Origin: Adiantum capillus-veneris | Lineage: Eukaryota > Streptophyta > Polypodiopsida > Polypodiales > Pteridaceae | Direction: 5' to 3' | Length of the DNA: 64,000 nucleotides | Assembly: GCA_014529385.2 (NCBI GenBank) | Contig: CM043944.1 | Coordinates: 178,924,740-178,988,739 of the forward strand | Shown here: piece after piece, positions 1 through 11,032 of the stretch | Layout of the letters: the number at the start of each line of letters is the position of its first letter | How positions within the stretch are numbered: the stretch's first letter is position 1 | The notes under the pieces: generated by a model | Database searches by the model: none | What the model was told of the DNA's origin: nothing | What the model saw: only the letters and a program-made list of their open reading frames with translations | Program-made: the position numbers and the translations under genes

Positions 1-285
1 TGGTTTCTCGTAGAAGTCGTCAAGTGACTTCATCAAGTCCTCCGTGGTCTTCATCTCCGAAACATTGAAGGCCACCGTTGATGCCAAGCTTAACCGGATT
101 GTTCCCAATGCCTTTCGATCAAGGACAATCCATGCTTCATCTGCCATTGTTGCGGGCTTCTTTGCAAGACCGCCTAGTGGCAAATAGAGGTCCTTCTGGT
201 AGAGATAGTCTTCAATCTGCATCTTCCAATGTTGGTAGTTTTTTCCGTTGAACTTCTCAATCTTGAGCTTCCCTTCCTCCTCCAT
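1..285 (-). CDS. Ty1/copia gag, N-terminal part (cut by window edge)
   Basis: Reading the minus strand from the ATG at 283-285 gives 95 open codons running off the window edge. The protein starts MEEEGKLKIEKFNGKNY and continues with NYQHWKMQIEDYLYQKDL and a WIVLDRKALGTIRLSL stretch, the usual N-terminal gag layout of TNT1/Tork-like copia elements, where gag forms the particle that packages element RNA. The ATG is chosen because the family's MEEEGKLKIEKFNG-type start is present. There is no stop or frameshift inside, so it may belong to a fairly young copy. The rest of the element lies beyond position 1. I saw no primer binding site or LTR in the next kilobase on the 5' side. Confidence 0.8.
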   Translation of the reverse strand, partial: MEEEGKLKIEKFNGKNYQHWKMQIEDYLYQKDLYLPLGGLAKKPATMADEAWIVLDRKALGTIRLSLASTVAFNVSEMKTTEDLMKSLDDFYEKP

Positions 286-1090
286 AACTCCCACTCAATT
301 CAAGTAACCCTTTCCTTGAGAAAACCTACGAAATATAGTGTAAGCACCAGGTCGCACCCAGGGTGAGTACGGGGAGGCCACCTTCTAATTGCAAAAAGGG
401 AGAAAAGCATGGCAACAACTTTGAATGGAAATTTTACACCTACTAGCACTATGAGAAAAGATAGGCAATAGGTTATATGTTCGGGAGAGCTTTCCCCTCC
501 TCGCTTGCAGCATGCACTCTTCAAATCAAAAGTTGGCACATGGCCCTCATTCAACCCTTACCAATCTCCTTTAGAAAAGGAGAGAGGAGGTGTGACCTGG
601 GATCTTAGAGCTTCGTCCCACCTAGGTGATCTGGAAACTATAGTGGCTATAAGCGCTGATAACGAGCTTTCACACACCAAAAAACTCAATGATTCTAGAG
701 CATACAATGCCTGCAGCATGCACTGTAGGCCCTGGAAGAATTCAGCATTTAGGAAATTTGATGCGCATCAAATGCGCAAACACCAATCTAGAGTAGGGGA
801 CGGGTTATGGTAGATCATGTAACCTAATTTAGATCTTGTACTGTTGTTCCTGAGTCGAGTTTCCCACAGGCAGTTGTAAGTTGAAGGTGTTGAAAGGGTT
901 TATTAAATGCTAGTTTATGGTGCCTTAGCTTATGGAGTGACGAGGCTCTTAATTTTTCCCCACTCCCCTCACTACAATGGGCCCAACTCAGATCTAATAT
1001 CGTGTAAAAACCTTCAAATTTAGTCAATTTTCCTTTAGTATTCCTGATACCTAGGTTTGTCAATTTTTCAAAAAGAAAAAATTACCAAAG
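286..1090. other. Non-coding stretch 5' of the copia gag
   Basis: No supported gene. On the minus strand this would be the leader of the copia gag at 1-285, but no TGGTATCAGAGC-type primer site is visible, so the leader is either long, interrupted or replaced. Short ORFs here have no recognisable motifs. Confidence 0.4.
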
Positions 1091-1193
1091 TACCCCTTTA
1101 ATTTGTGGAAATTCCCAAAATACACCTCGATTTCTGAGAATTCCTAGAATACCCCCAATATTTTGTCGTAAATTCCCAAAATGTCCTTCAAAC

Positions 1194-2830
1194 TTTCCAA
1201 AATTCCCAAAATACCCTAGGTTGTGAGATTAAATTTCTCCAAAGATATTTTTTTAAAGTTTTTCATAAGAATACTAATTGTCTATCAACACAAGATGCTG
1301 AAAGTAGAATTTAAGTTGATCATGTACGTTTTGGAGATGAATTGCTTCATTATTTTTAACACTAGGTTGGTAATGGGACAGTTTTATGTCCTGTTAAGTG
1401 ACCATTTTCCTTGAATTATGTCAAGAGTTTAAAAATGGATTTTGAGGTGATATCTATCTAGAAAGTTGTCTCATGAGCTGAGAAAAACTCGACATTTTTT
1501 TGGAATATCAATTCCATCTTTAACATTGTCCTTGCACAACATTTCACAACCTAAACTGTGTGAAAAAACGGGTCCTGTTTTTGGCTTTTTTCATCTTTTT
1601 GCAACTATACCACTCTAGAATTCATGTTTGTGAGGTCTATAATGCTAGAGAACTATCTTTAGTAGTCCTCAACATGTCCTGATGCTTCTAGGGAGAAATA
1701 AATACTAAAGTTGTAAGTTATGACCAAATTACAAAAATTGTCAAATCCTGTTTTTTAGCCAATTTTAGCACTTCTATGATTTTTTTGGTGGATTTCATGA
1801 TATCCAAATGCATTTTTTATTTTCTATGTTGCATATTGTAACATAAAGCTAATATTCCGTGAGTTTTGGGGCACCTAATACCCTATTTTTCATAGTACAC
1901 AACGATGGTTGATTTTTTCAATTTTAGAAGAAAACAAAACATTCTAGTATATCAAGTATAGCTTTTTCAATATTGTTAGTTTCTTGTGACGACTACATGC
2001 CTTTTGTAGGTAGTAACCATATCTAGTCATAAGGATCAAATTTGGCTAGATATTGAATAGTTTCTATGGGATTCTACAACTCATAATGTTGAACCCAGTT
2101 TTTTCATGTTTGCTCTATTTAACACTTCATCTTCGTTCCCAAGATTCCCCTTGGTAAGACATGTATTATTATTTTGACATGATCCATGGCTCCTTATGAA
2201 CATAAATGACAATAGGGAACTAAGAAAATATGCATATAATTTTGTATTGAGCGTGGCTATAGAAACTTTGATGATAGGTTTGTAGAATGGTGGAAATTCA
2301 ACTTTTTTGTACCTATTTATTTTGGCAAAACAAAAAATAGTGAGTGAGAAGAAATCATATGTTCTGATCACCAACCCATTGAAGTTAACTAGGGAATTTA
2401 TCTCATGTCCTACAAAAATCCCTAATCTTATTTTTACGCAACAAAACATAAGACATGACTGTTTTGATGAAAATGCGCTGGTCCATCAACTTTGGAGGCT
2501 TGGTGTGACCAAAAGATGAGAAATTTTACAAGTTTCTTATTTTTTCCATGTGTAGTAGGCCTTGAACTATTGCCTCATGAAAGGATTTTACAAAATGAGT
2601 GGATCTACTATGGTTTTGGAGGTTTTTTTCAAAACCCTGAAAGGACACTTTTATGTCCTCTTAGGTTACCAACCTAGTGTTAAGCATAATTGCCTGTTTT
2701 GCAAGGTAATTTGTGAAATTACATGCTAAGCACTAAAAAATAGATATCAATTGTAGAAAAGAACTAAGAGTAGAAAATCTTGAACAATCCAACCAATATA
2801 CATACAAGGGTATTTTGGGAATTTTTGAAA
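1194..2830. repeat. Pair of 24-bp inverted repeats bounding AT-rich DNA
   Basis: The 24-mer at 1194-1217 and the reverse complement of 2807-2830 agree at 23 of 24 positions. The core is ATTCCCAAAATACCC. The left side also carries three further degenerate copies of ATTCCCAAAATAC between about 1108 and 1190, and the right side a second one near 2834-2850. The 1.6 kb between holds no recognisable protein. It could be a decayed foldback or DNA transposon, but no target duplication was found. Confidence 0.35.
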
Positions 2831-2870
2831 TATGAGGGTATTTTCCCTTTTCGTAAAACTACGTTTTACA

Positions 2871-3858
2871 CTGGACTTGTGAGTGCGCGCCGGCGCGCGG
2901 TCCTTGGTGCAGAGAGATTTTGGAGTCTATTGCGGTATTGATTTGGTGGTGGCACTCCTCTTTCGTTGGCGATTTTGTTCGCAATTTCTCATACTGACGA
3001 GCATAGCAGCCAAGCCTTAAAACTCCGAAGCCTTAAAATTCGGCTAGCTCACCTGTCCTCGTTGCAGAGTTATCAAGTGGAGAGCATCATATCAGTACTG
3101 AATAGCTTTCACATGGAAGCATAATAGAGCATAAAGCTAGCGAAAACTGCAATCCTCAGCAATAAAAATAATATTCACCCAGGCAACCCATCCTCATGCC
3201 AAGCTGAGGGTTGAATTTGACTCTCTGGCATGGCCGGGTTCTAGAAGGGAAACGACATCAGCAATAAGGATGTCGAAAGAAGATACACGTATAGCTGCGC
3301 ATGAATGGTGCAGAGGTGCATCGCCAAGGTTGACGTTACACAGAGCATGGGGCACCAAGGGTTTAAATGCTGAAGATTCTTTACCGACTTGCAGTGGTGC
3401 AAGTTGACAAGGGTACATGTTGATTGCACGAGCATCGTAGGCTCGAGCGGCTGGGTGACACAGCTCACAATAGGCTAGGCTCGGGCAAGTTGGACCATAG
3501 TAGCAGCCTGGCTTGCTGAGAAAGAAGCGCCAAAAACTGGCCTTGTCTTGGTGGATTGAGTCACACGAGGAGAAGCCAGGTTGGCAAGAAGGGACTCAAT
3601 CATGGTAACGTCACCAATAGAAGAAGGTGCAATAGCATCTACAATAGAATCCTCTTCTGCAGGAGGAATTGCAACATGGTTGTCGTCTACAGCAAGCGGC
3701 AGGGTCATCATCTGAAGCAGGGCCGTCAAGGGCAGTGAGGAGAACCATCAAGGAGGTTCTTTGCCATAGCATGGAATGCGTAGGGTCATGGTGGGGCTCC
3801 GGCACACAGGGCATCCACGAGGATGACCTGCTACGATGATATAATGTGAGAGAATGTG

Positions 3859-3860
<2 letters not shown>
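2871..3860. other. Unclassified stretch with a GC palindrome
   Basis: It contains a perfect 14-bp palindrome of alternating G and C at 2885-2898, inside otherwise AT-rich DNA. Several overlapping minus-strand ORFs of 60-84 codons lie between 3190 and 3815 and are unusually open for the area, but I recognise no domain in any of them. They may be remains of a retroelement or of a gene. Confidence 0.3.

Positions 3861-3916
<56 letters not shown>
3861..3916. repeat. Compound (TG)n(AG)n microsatellite
   Basis: TG repeats run directly into AG repeats with no interruption. A second tract with the same order lies at 5089-5173. Confidence 0.95.
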
Positions 3917-3988
3917 TTATTCGCACAAGGGCGGCTACACATGGCTGTCTCTCATAAGAGAGGGTAGCCCTTTTGGCCTATAAAAGGT

Positions 3989-4200
3989 GTTCGTAGGTGG
4001 TGGCAATTTGGCGATGGCTTTAATTTTGCTCTCATCTGTGGAAATCCCATTTTTGGACACTATATGTCCTAAAATGACTCCATGTTTAACCCAAAATTGG
4101 CATTTGAAAGGGTTTAAGGAGATGCGATACAATTTGCACTTCTCAAACACTTTTCGTAAACATGATAGATGTTCTTTCCAAGAGGAAGTTGTGAAATGGT
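3989..4200 (-). pseudogene. Ty3/gypsy reverse transcriptase fragment
   Basis: The minus strand reads HLSCLRKVFEKCKLYRISLN, then a KC..(W)VKHGVILGHIVSKNGIS stretch and KIKAIAKLPPPTN. This is the segment after the catalytic YxDD box of gypsy RT, in the thumb region just before RNase H (LNPxKCxF...LGHxVSxxGI...DxxKxxAIxxxPxP). About 70 codons are preserved. The catalytic box, fingers and RNase H are missing, so this is a scrap of an otherwise lost element. Flanking DNA has microsatellite tracts on both sides. Confidence 0.8.
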
Positions 4201-5085
4201 GATTTTATTTGTTTACATTTTCACGTCTTTATGCCCTCTCGGTCTCTCTCTCTCTCTCTCTCTTTCTCTGCGTAGTGATATACAACTCTATGATTTTACT
4301 TTCTCTCTCTAGAAGAGAAGTCACTCTCTCTCTCTCAAGGATTTATGATCTCTTCTTCCAATGGTAACTCGCATAATACTATCTCTCTAGAATTTATACT
4401 TTCTCTCTCCGTCAACCACACGTATATGGAGTCTTATGACGATTGAAAATTACATTAAATAGATACTTTATGCTATGACACATATTTGGTTAAAAAAACT
4501 CTAAATATTGCTCAAATTGTCAAAAAAACTTGAAATGAAAAACTCGCAAATGTTAAATCCCCTTATTCTATACTAAGAAAGAAGAGTGATGATAAGTGAG
4601 GAACTATTTTTTCTCATATGAATGCTTCTTCTTCCTCTTCCCTACCCTCATCCCTGCTAGCTCTCTCCACCTTCGAAGGTGTTTGAGGCCTTGGGACTGA
4701 GGCTGGGCATGCTTAATGCTTTTACAAAGGTTATGCTATGCTTGTGAGGCATGAAGTTTTCCATCTTCATTGCATCACCTCGGTATCAAGGAAACCAAAG
4801 ATTTTATTGTACCAAGTCTCTCTTTATGGGAAAATCTATAATACAAAAGCCTATTTGAGGGGGGGACCGGCTCCACATAAATCCGGTCCTCAACTCTTAT
4901 CAAGTTCTCTAATTCTCTCTCTTGAAAAATTAATGTTCATCCCAAGTTAGCTAATTATAATGGCTATGCTGCTGCCGCTAATTAAGCTCACCCTCTATGT
5001 TAATCTCAAAGTAGTCTCATAAAATTGCTCACTCTAGTTCTCTTAATTCCTCTATTCTCAAAGTTCATAGGCCATTTCCATTACA

Positions 5086-5088
<3 letters not shown>
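4201..5088. other. Non-coding spacer with CT-rich patches
   Basis: No gene seen. CT-rich simple sequence occurs at about 4240-4268 and 4300-4340. Confidence 0.5.

Positions 5089-5173
<85 letters not shown>
5089..5173. repeat. Compound (TG)n(AG)n microsatellite
   Basis: About 30 bp of TG repeats pass into about 55 bp of AG repeats. Confidence 0.95.
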
Positions 5174-5176
<3 letters not shown>

Positions 5177-5354
5177 GAGTTGGAAGTAGGTGGTGCAATG
5201 TGGAGGATCAAGACAGACTACGATGGCCCCAAAAAAGGGCCACTATTCATCAATGGTAGAGATAGCAATGGGTGGCATCTGGCTCTAGTGAGTGGAAGGG
5301 GTGGAGGGGGAAAAAAGATTGCCTTGAATCTCTCATTGATTATCCTCTCCCAAA

Positions 5355-5499
5355 TGCATTCAAAACAGCCTTAAAATCAACATTATATCCCTCATTTGGT
5401 CTAATGAGCATTATGTCATCAGCATAAAGCACAATGATCATAATCATAGCATTAGCGCACTTGATATACAAAGTGTTCTCAATTGAAGTATCCTAAAAA
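5355..5499 (-). pseudogene. Old copia RT palm fragment, left part of the disrupted host element
   Basis: The minus strand reads IIVLYADDIMLIRPNE, matching the YVDDLLITGPNE catalytic box of copia RT with V-to-A and other changes. The upstream part of the same RT lies at 11033-11200, on the far side of the nested element 5505-11027, so the two were contiguous before that insertion. The fragment stops near 5355, where simple-sequence DNA begins. Confidence 0.75.
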
Positions 5500-5504
5500 C
5501 CATG
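5500..5504. other. Target site duplication CCATG (left copy)
   Basis: CCATG directly precedes the left LTR. The same five bases follow the right LTR at 11028-11032. Five base pairs is the usual duplication length for copia integrase. Confidence 0.9.
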
Positions 5505-5724
5505 TGAAGTCGCGGAGCGGAGCATGGGTCGACTCTCTCTCACACACACACAAAGATACACAGAGATACACAGTACGCAAAGATTCCTGTTTGAAGGGTT
5601 ATCTCCCAAAACCTTATTATCCACACAAGTATAAGTGAGTATATACAAAGAGTTAGTGATAAGTGAGTTAGGCAAGCGGGCGGTCATATCCGTATAAGAG
5701 GCCACTTGGGCTTTAATCCCAACA
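5505..5724 (-). repeat. 3' LTR of the nested copia element
   Basis: 220 bp, starting TGAAGTCGCGG and ending TTAATCCCAACA on the plus strand, almost identical to 10808-11027. It contains a CT/CA simple run and CTTTGTATATACTC on the minus strand as a possible TATA element. Confidence 0.92.
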
Positions 5725-5740
5725 ACCTCCCACTTAAAGT
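5725..5740 (-). other. Polypurine tract of the nested copia
   Basis: The minus strand reads CTTTAAGTGGGAGGT immediately before the 3' LTR. This is the expected place and composition for the primer of plus-strand DNA synthesis. Confidence 0.75.
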
Positions 5741-5808
5741 CCAATGTGGCACTTTAAGTAACTGTAAATCTATGAACATAAATGTACAAAGATTTACATC
5801 GCTGCCAT

Positions 5809-6651
5809 CTATCCAATGCCCAATAACTCACGACAATGCACAAAGCCCTCTCCTGGAAGTCCCTTTGTGAGTAGATCATCAGGATTGTCCTTGGTGTGGA
5901 TCTTCAGCAGGTGTATCTGCTTGTCTTCAAGTACTTCCCTAATGAAGTGATATTTCACATCAATATGCTTAGTCTTCGAATGGAACACTGGATTCTTTGC
6001 CAATTGTATAGCACTTTGACTATCACAATATAACTCTGGCATATCTACTTTGATTCCCAAGTCTGCTACCAATCTACCAAGACAAATAGCTTCTTTGCAT
6101 GCCTCATTTGCTGCAACATACTCAGCTTCTGTAGTAGACTGCGTAACACAATCTTGTAATCGAGATCGCCATGATATGGCACCTCCAGCCAATGTAAAGA
6201 CATAGCCTGATGTAGATCTCCTCTTATCCAAGTCTCCTGCATAATCTGAGTCAATGTATCCTCTGACAGTCAAATCCCGACTACCATAGCATATGCGCAT
6301 ACTCTTTGTATGTTTTAAGTATCTCATGATACCTTTCACTGCCTCCCAATGTTTCTTGCCGCGATTTGACATATATCTGCTAACCACTCCCACTACAAAT
6401 GAAATATCCGGACGTGTAGCAATCATTGCATACATCAAACTACCCACTGCAGACACATATGGAATCTTATCCATTTCAGCCTTTTCTTCCTCAGACACAG
6501 GACAATCTTGTTTGCTAAGTTTCACATATGGTGGCAATGGAACACTCAATGCCTTTCCCTTCTCCATATTGAAACGTTGCAAAACCTTGTCAATATAATC
6601 TGTTTGAGATAACCAAATCAACTTCTTTGATCCGTCTCTCTCAAAGCGCAT
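5809..6651 (-). pseudogene. Copia RT C-terminus and RNase H (pol segment)
   Basis: 280 open codons. The N-terminal third is the RT connection region (VLQRFNMEKGKALSVPLPP). RNase H follows with its acidic residues in place: D in GYIDSDYAGD, E in TTEAEYVAA and D in LYCDSQSAI, plus the late KHIDVKYHFIRE motif. It ends in LTKGLPGEGF...LLGIG, the family's usual pol C-terminus. RNase H removes the RNA template during reverse transcription. This segment is one frame away from the RT segment upstream, broken by a small indel near 6660-6690 where MKDM should continue into the GMRFERDG region. The segment is otherwise intact. Confidence 0.9.
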
Positions 6652-7667
6652 ACCAAGTATATGACTTGCCTCACCATGTCTTTCATGTCAAACGATTTTT
6701 CCATCTTTGACTTCAAAGCTGAAATTTCTTCCAAGTGTTTGCCAGCAATCAACATGTCATCCACATACAAAATAAGGATCAGCCAACTGCCATCCTTAGC
6801 CTTCTTTGTATATAGACAGTGATCGTACTCACTACGTTTGTAGCCTTGAGAAAGCATAAACTGGTGGAACTTATGGTACCATGCCCTCGGTGATTGTTTT
6901 AAGCCATAAAGACTCTTTAACAACTGGCATACCAAATCTTCCTTGCCTTTCTCAACAAACCCTTCTGGCTGCTGCATGTAAATTTCCACATCTAAATCAC
7001 CATGCAAGAACGCTATCTTGACATCCATTTGGTGCAACACCAAATCCAATATAGCAACCAATGCAAGAAAGCATCTCAATGTAGTCATCTTGACCACTGG
7101 AGAGAAGACTTCATCAAAGTCAATGCCTTGTTCTTGCTTAAATCCCTTGGCAACAAGCCTTGCTTTGTACTTTGGATGACTATCATTAGCGGTGATCTTA
7201 TACCTGTAAACCCATTTACAAGGTAGAGCCTTTTTGCCCTGTGGTAATTTAACTAGCTTCCATGTTTGATTCTTATGCAGAACCGTCATCTCTGATTGCA
7301 TGGCCAACTGCCATTTTTTCGAGTCACCCACTTGTAATGCTTCCTTGTAACAAGATGGTTCTCCGCAAGCTGTGAGCATGACATAATTTAGAGATGGCAC
7401 ATAACGATCAGGTGGTTTGGAGACACGCTCAGAACGTCTCACCACAAGTGATTCTGCCTCTCTAGCCACTATAGGCCTGACCATGCTGTCTTGATGTGCT
7501 AGCACTAGGTCCATCTTCCCTGAAGACAACTCTTCTGATCTCCTTTGTCTTCCCTGGCTTAGCGTGAAACTTGGCTTCATTGAAATGCACATCATTGCTA
7601 CGAATAAGATTTCTGGACTCAGGATCCCAAAGCCGGTAACCCATCTCACCCGATTCTCTGTAGCCAA
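6618..7667 (-). pseudogene. Copia reverse transcriptase (pol segment)
   Basis: 349 open codons holding the copia RT: WKLVKLPQGKKALPCKWVYR, KARLVAKGFKQEQGIDFDE, DVKIAFLHGDLDVEIYMQQP, SLYGLKQSPRAWYHKF and the catalytic ILYVDDMLIAG with both aspartates present. The first 60 or so residues are the linker after integrase (RRSERVSKPPDRY). The true pol frame enters from the integrase segment by a frameshift near 7530, so the first ATG of this ORF is not a natural start. The frame is lost again near 6660. The enzyme would copy element RNA into DNA inside the gag particle. Confidence 0.92.
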
Positions 7668-8253
7668 GAAATATACACTTCTTGCTCTTTGGTTCTAACT
7701 TATTCCTGAACTCTTTAGGAATATGGCTATAAGCTTCACAACCAAAGACTCTGAGATGCTTATACGAAGGTGCCTTGCCTGTCCATAGCATCTCGGCCAC
7801 TGCACTCTTATCCAGACCCCTACTAGGAGACCTGTTGATCAAGTGGACTGCTGTAGCCACTGCTTCCGCCCAAAATCCATCAGGCAACTCAGCATTTGAC
7901 AACATGCTTCTGACTTTCTCTTGTATGGTCCTATTCATACTTTCTGCAACCCCATTCTGTGAAGGATTATATGGTGCAGTAAGTTCCCGCTTAATCCCTT
8001 TTGCTTCACAAAAGTCTTGAAAAGCTTTGGAAACGTATTCACCACCATTGTCAGTTCTCAAGCACTTCAGCTTCTGACCACTTTGATTCTCCACAAGATG
8101 CAAGAATGTCTTAAAGACCTTGAGAACCTCATCCTTGTGCTTCAAGAAGTAAACCCATACTTTGCAAGAATAGTCATCTATGAATGTACAAAAGTACGCT
8201 GCTCCCCGTAGTGACAAACTAGGCCATTGGTCCGCATAGATCACTGTGCACAA
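7462..8253 (-). pseudogene. Copia integrase core (pol segment)
   Basis: 263 open codons. The DDE catalytic set can be read as D in YADQW, D in CLRTDNGGEY and E in NGVAESMNRT, with 35 residues between the second and third, as expected for retroviral-type integrases. The GKAPSYKHLRVFGCEAY and KKCIFLGYRESGEMGYRLW motifs typical of plant copia follow. The usual HSD.CGP start of the core reads IYADQWPS, so it is slightly decayed. The zinc-binding N-terminus is in a different frame in the segment upstream. The tail overlaps the RT segment in another frame because of an indel near 7530. Confidence 0.92.
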
Positions 8254-8299
8254 GAGCTAACCGTTCGTCCCTACGATTCCTCTTTGATTTGTGCGGTTC

Positions 8300-9193
8300 C
8301 TATGTTTTCTTACCATAAACACAATGCTCACAAAACTCGAAATCTTGAAATGAAAAGCCAGGCAAATAACCATAATGAGAAAGTATTTCCATTCCTCTTT
8401 TTGACATATGTCCCAGCCTACGATGCCACAGTGACACACTTGGCTGCTCAATCACATTGATTACATGGTTTTTAACCTCTGAAACATGTAAAGTGTATAG
8501 AGTTCCTGACTTGCTGCCATGTGCTACAGTCATCGAACCTTTGGAGATCTTCCAAGTGTTGTTCCCAAAAACTATCACATAACCCGCATCATCCAACTTC
8601 CCTGTACTGATCAAGCTCTTTCGGATTGCTGGAACACGTCTGACATTCTTGAGCCATAAAGAAGAGCCATTCTGAAACTTCAATTGCATATCTCCCACTC
8701 CAAGTATGTCACAAACCTGCTCATTGCCAAGTCTGACATAATCTTTAGTAGCTACATATGATGTAAACCACTCTTTGTGCGGAGAAACATGTAAAGATGC
8801 CCCTGAGTTGATAATCCAATCACTCATAGCATGTCCATCCTCTGCAGTCAAGAAAAAAGAATCAAGATTGCTTGTGAGGAAGATGTCACCAGATGATATA
8901 CCAGAATCACTATCTGAACCAGATCCTGTGACATTCACCTCTTCAATCTTCACTGAACTCTTGTTTTCATCTTGCTTAGAACTCTTCGTTTTGCCTTTTT
9001 CTTGTTTCCACTTCGTACGGTCTCTCTTCATGTGACCCTTCTTGCCACAATGGTAGCATTCTATGTCATCCTTTGACTTCGAGTCACGAGACTTACTTCG
9101 GTTTTGTGCCTTCTTACCCTTCTTCTCTTTAGATTGTTCTCCCTCAAACGACCAAAGCACTATTGCCTTTGCCTTTGTCAATGTTCTTCCCAT
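8300..9193 (-). pseudogene. Copia gag zinc knuckle, protease and integrase N-terminus
   Basis: 297 open codons. The zinc knuckle reads CYHCGKKGHMKRDR: the pattern C-x2-C-x4-H-x4-C has lost its last cysteine (Arg instead). The protease active site reads DWIINSGASLHVSPH, where the family has DSGAS, so the catalytic Asp is replaced by Asn. The end contains the GAG-pre-integrase motif SLWHRRLGHMSKRGMEIL with CEHCVYGK, the zinc-binding N-terminus of integrase. The opening ATG is not natural, because gag enters from the segment at 9259-9759 by a frame change. Both key substitutions suggest that protease and RNA packaging would fail. Confidence 0.9.
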
Positions 9194-9258
9194 TCACTTC
9201 CTCTGTGAGCAAGCTTCCTTCTACATTGGCACTTGTAAGACCTTCTGGCGCGACAGAA

Positions 9259-9759
9259 TTACTTAACGTTGTACGAAAAGTATCCCAACTGTTTGGAAGT
9301 GATTAAGAGAAACATAGCCTTCACTAAATCTGGAAAGACTATCTCCTGTGCTGTTAACTGGCTGAAAATTGTGTGAAATTCATTGAGATGATTTGACATA
9401 GCTGTCCCTTCCTTCATCTTCAAATCCACCAATTTCTTGAGCCAGTAAATCTGAGAAGCAGTATTTTGTTTCTCGTACATACCACATAGCTTTTGCCATA
9501 CGCCATACGCTGTAGTCTCTTCTGCTACGTTGAAGTAAACATTTTGTGCCAGTGTCAGCATGATTGTGGAACAAGCTAACTCGTCAAGCTCTTCCCACTC
9601 ATCTTCAGCCATACCTTCTGGTCTCTCCCCTTTGAGCTTCAGTGGCTTCACTTGTTTTTTCTGCACCAAAACCTACCAAATCTACTTCTTCCAGAATGGA
9701 AAGTTTGTGCCATCCAGCTTCTTTATGTTGTAAAGAGTCTCACTTTGAGAAGATACCAT
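9259..9759 (-). pseudogene. Copia gag, N-terminal and central part
   Basis: Gag most likely begins at the ATG 9757-9759 (MVSSQSETLYNIKKLDGTNF, the family's usual opening). It runs 25 codons to a stop at 9682-9684 just after FPFWKK, then continues in the ORF from 9669: LKLKGERPEGMAEDEWEELD, WQKLCGMYEKQNTASQIYWL, LKKLVDLKMKEGTAMSNHLN. This is the UBN2-type gag of TNT1/Tork copia. A frameshift near 9310 ends it early (the reading KQLGYFSYNVK), whereas the other frame carries on with NSWDTFRTTLSNSVAPEG. Confidence 0.85.
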
Positions 9760-10793
9760 ATCTGCCAAACTGTTTACTTCTGGGAAAATCCGGTAGAGTT
9801 TCCCCTGTAAACTGGCCTCTCTACACATTAAACAAGCTGAACACCTGTCCTCAGGAACTGTCAGTATTTTGGAAAATTTTGACAGAGTCTCCCCTGTAAA
9901 CTGAGCTATGGAAACCAAAAGATATCTCAAAAACAACCATAAATAGCTGACCAGTGACAAATCTGAAAATCTCTGTAATATGCTATCATGTAAGCATACA
10001 CTCTCTCCTGTCTGGGCGATGACAGAACCTGTATCTGTCTCAAGACTGAACCCTGAACAATGCCTCAACGGCCTGACGCATAAGATGCAATCTAGTGTCT
10101 ACACAAAGTCATACATCCTATGGGGTAAAAGTCATCGAAGAGGATGCGTGTAGAGGGGAACTCCAACAACCTAATCCACCTCACACTGGGTAACCCAGCC
10201 CCCAGTGCTTGGCTTCAAAAAACCTCACACACGACCCTCACAGATGGCTCAGCAAACTGTCCAGAACTAGCATACATCCTACGATAGACCAATCACTGTC
10301 CTATGACCGCTGCGGCGGTCTGTCTGCTTGCGTGACTCACAACTAGCAGACCCACAATCACAGTACAACAATCTGCAATACATGCCATTGGTGTCAAGCC
10401 GTCGTATGGCCACACCTCCCCTAGAACCTGGCAAGTACAAGAACTAGCAATGCAGACTGCAATATATATATCTGATGATATATATGTGTACCTGGTCTAT
10501 AGATGATGCTTTGAAGATGAATGAGTGATGTATGTCGATGTCAATATCGATGTCGACCACCTCCTGCTTGCCAATCTACACAAGACGGATTTCTTTGTGG
10601 CTGAAATCTATCTTCTACTGTAGTGCTCAGAATGACATTCTGAGGGCATAAACGGCTTCGAAAGGGGGGTAAAACCCCAAGTCACCTGATGGAAACGCTC
10701 CCGGAACGCCGAGTGTGAATTTTCAAACTCCGGATTCAGAATCTGTCTGAAAAGTGCGCGCACGTGCGATTACGCAAATACGCACTGAACCAA
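9760..10793 (-). other. 5' leader of the nested copia
   Basis: About 1 kb between the primer site and the gag start. An open stretch of 100-odd codons precedes the gag ATG in frame (from 10068) but shows no known domain and is taken as leader. A short tract of TATATA lies at about 10460-10490. Confidence 0.6.
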
Positions 10794-10805
10794 GCTCTGA
10801 TACCA
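10794..10805 (-). other. Primer binding site (initiator Met tRNA)
   Basis: The minus strand reads TGGTATCAGAGC two bases inside the right LTR. This is the standard plant copia primer site complementary to the 3' end of tRNA-iMet. Confidence 0.92.
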
Positions 10806-10807
10806 AT

Positions 10808-11027
10808 TGAAGTCGCGGAGCGGAGAGTGGGTCGACTCTCTCACACACACACACAGAGATACACAGAGATATACAGTACGCAGAGATTCCTGTTTGAAGG
10901 GTTATCTCCCAAAACCTTATTATCCACACAAGGATAAGTGAGTATATACAAAGAGTTAGTGATAAGTGAGTTAGGCGGGCGGGCGGTCATATCCGTATAA
11001 GAGGCCACTTGGGCTTTAATCCCAACA
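10808..11027 (-). repeat. 5' LTR of the nested copia element
   Basis: 220 bp, TG...CA, nearly identical to 5505-5724. In the element's orientation it holds the promoter side. It is followed by the right CCATG target duplication at 11028-11032. Confidence 0.92.
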
Positions 11028-11032
11028 CCATG
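11028..11032. other. Target site duplication CCATG (right copy)
   Basis: Matches the five bases before the left LTR at 5500-5504. Confidence 0.9.

Larger units (their letters stand above)
5505..11027 (-). mobile_element. Complete nested Ty1/copia retrotransposon (5523 bp)
   Basis: The element has 220-bp LTRs at both ends, each TG...CA, a perfect 5-bp target duplication (CCATG), an initiator-Met primer site at 10794-10805 and a purine tract complement at 5725-5740. Coding order on the minus strand is gag, protease, integrase, RT, RNase H, which defines copia. The LTRs differ at about 9 of 220 positions by hand count (roughly 96 percent identity), so this is one of the younger insertions here. 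It sits inside an older copia RT. Frame breaks occur near 9690, 9260, 8280, 7530 and 6660, so it is not autonomous now. Confidence 0.92.

Noticed and set aside
10794-10805. tRNA gene fragment
   Set aside because: The 12-base match to the iMet tRNA end is a primer binding site next to an LTR; there is no tRNA body. The same holds at 55334 and 56673.
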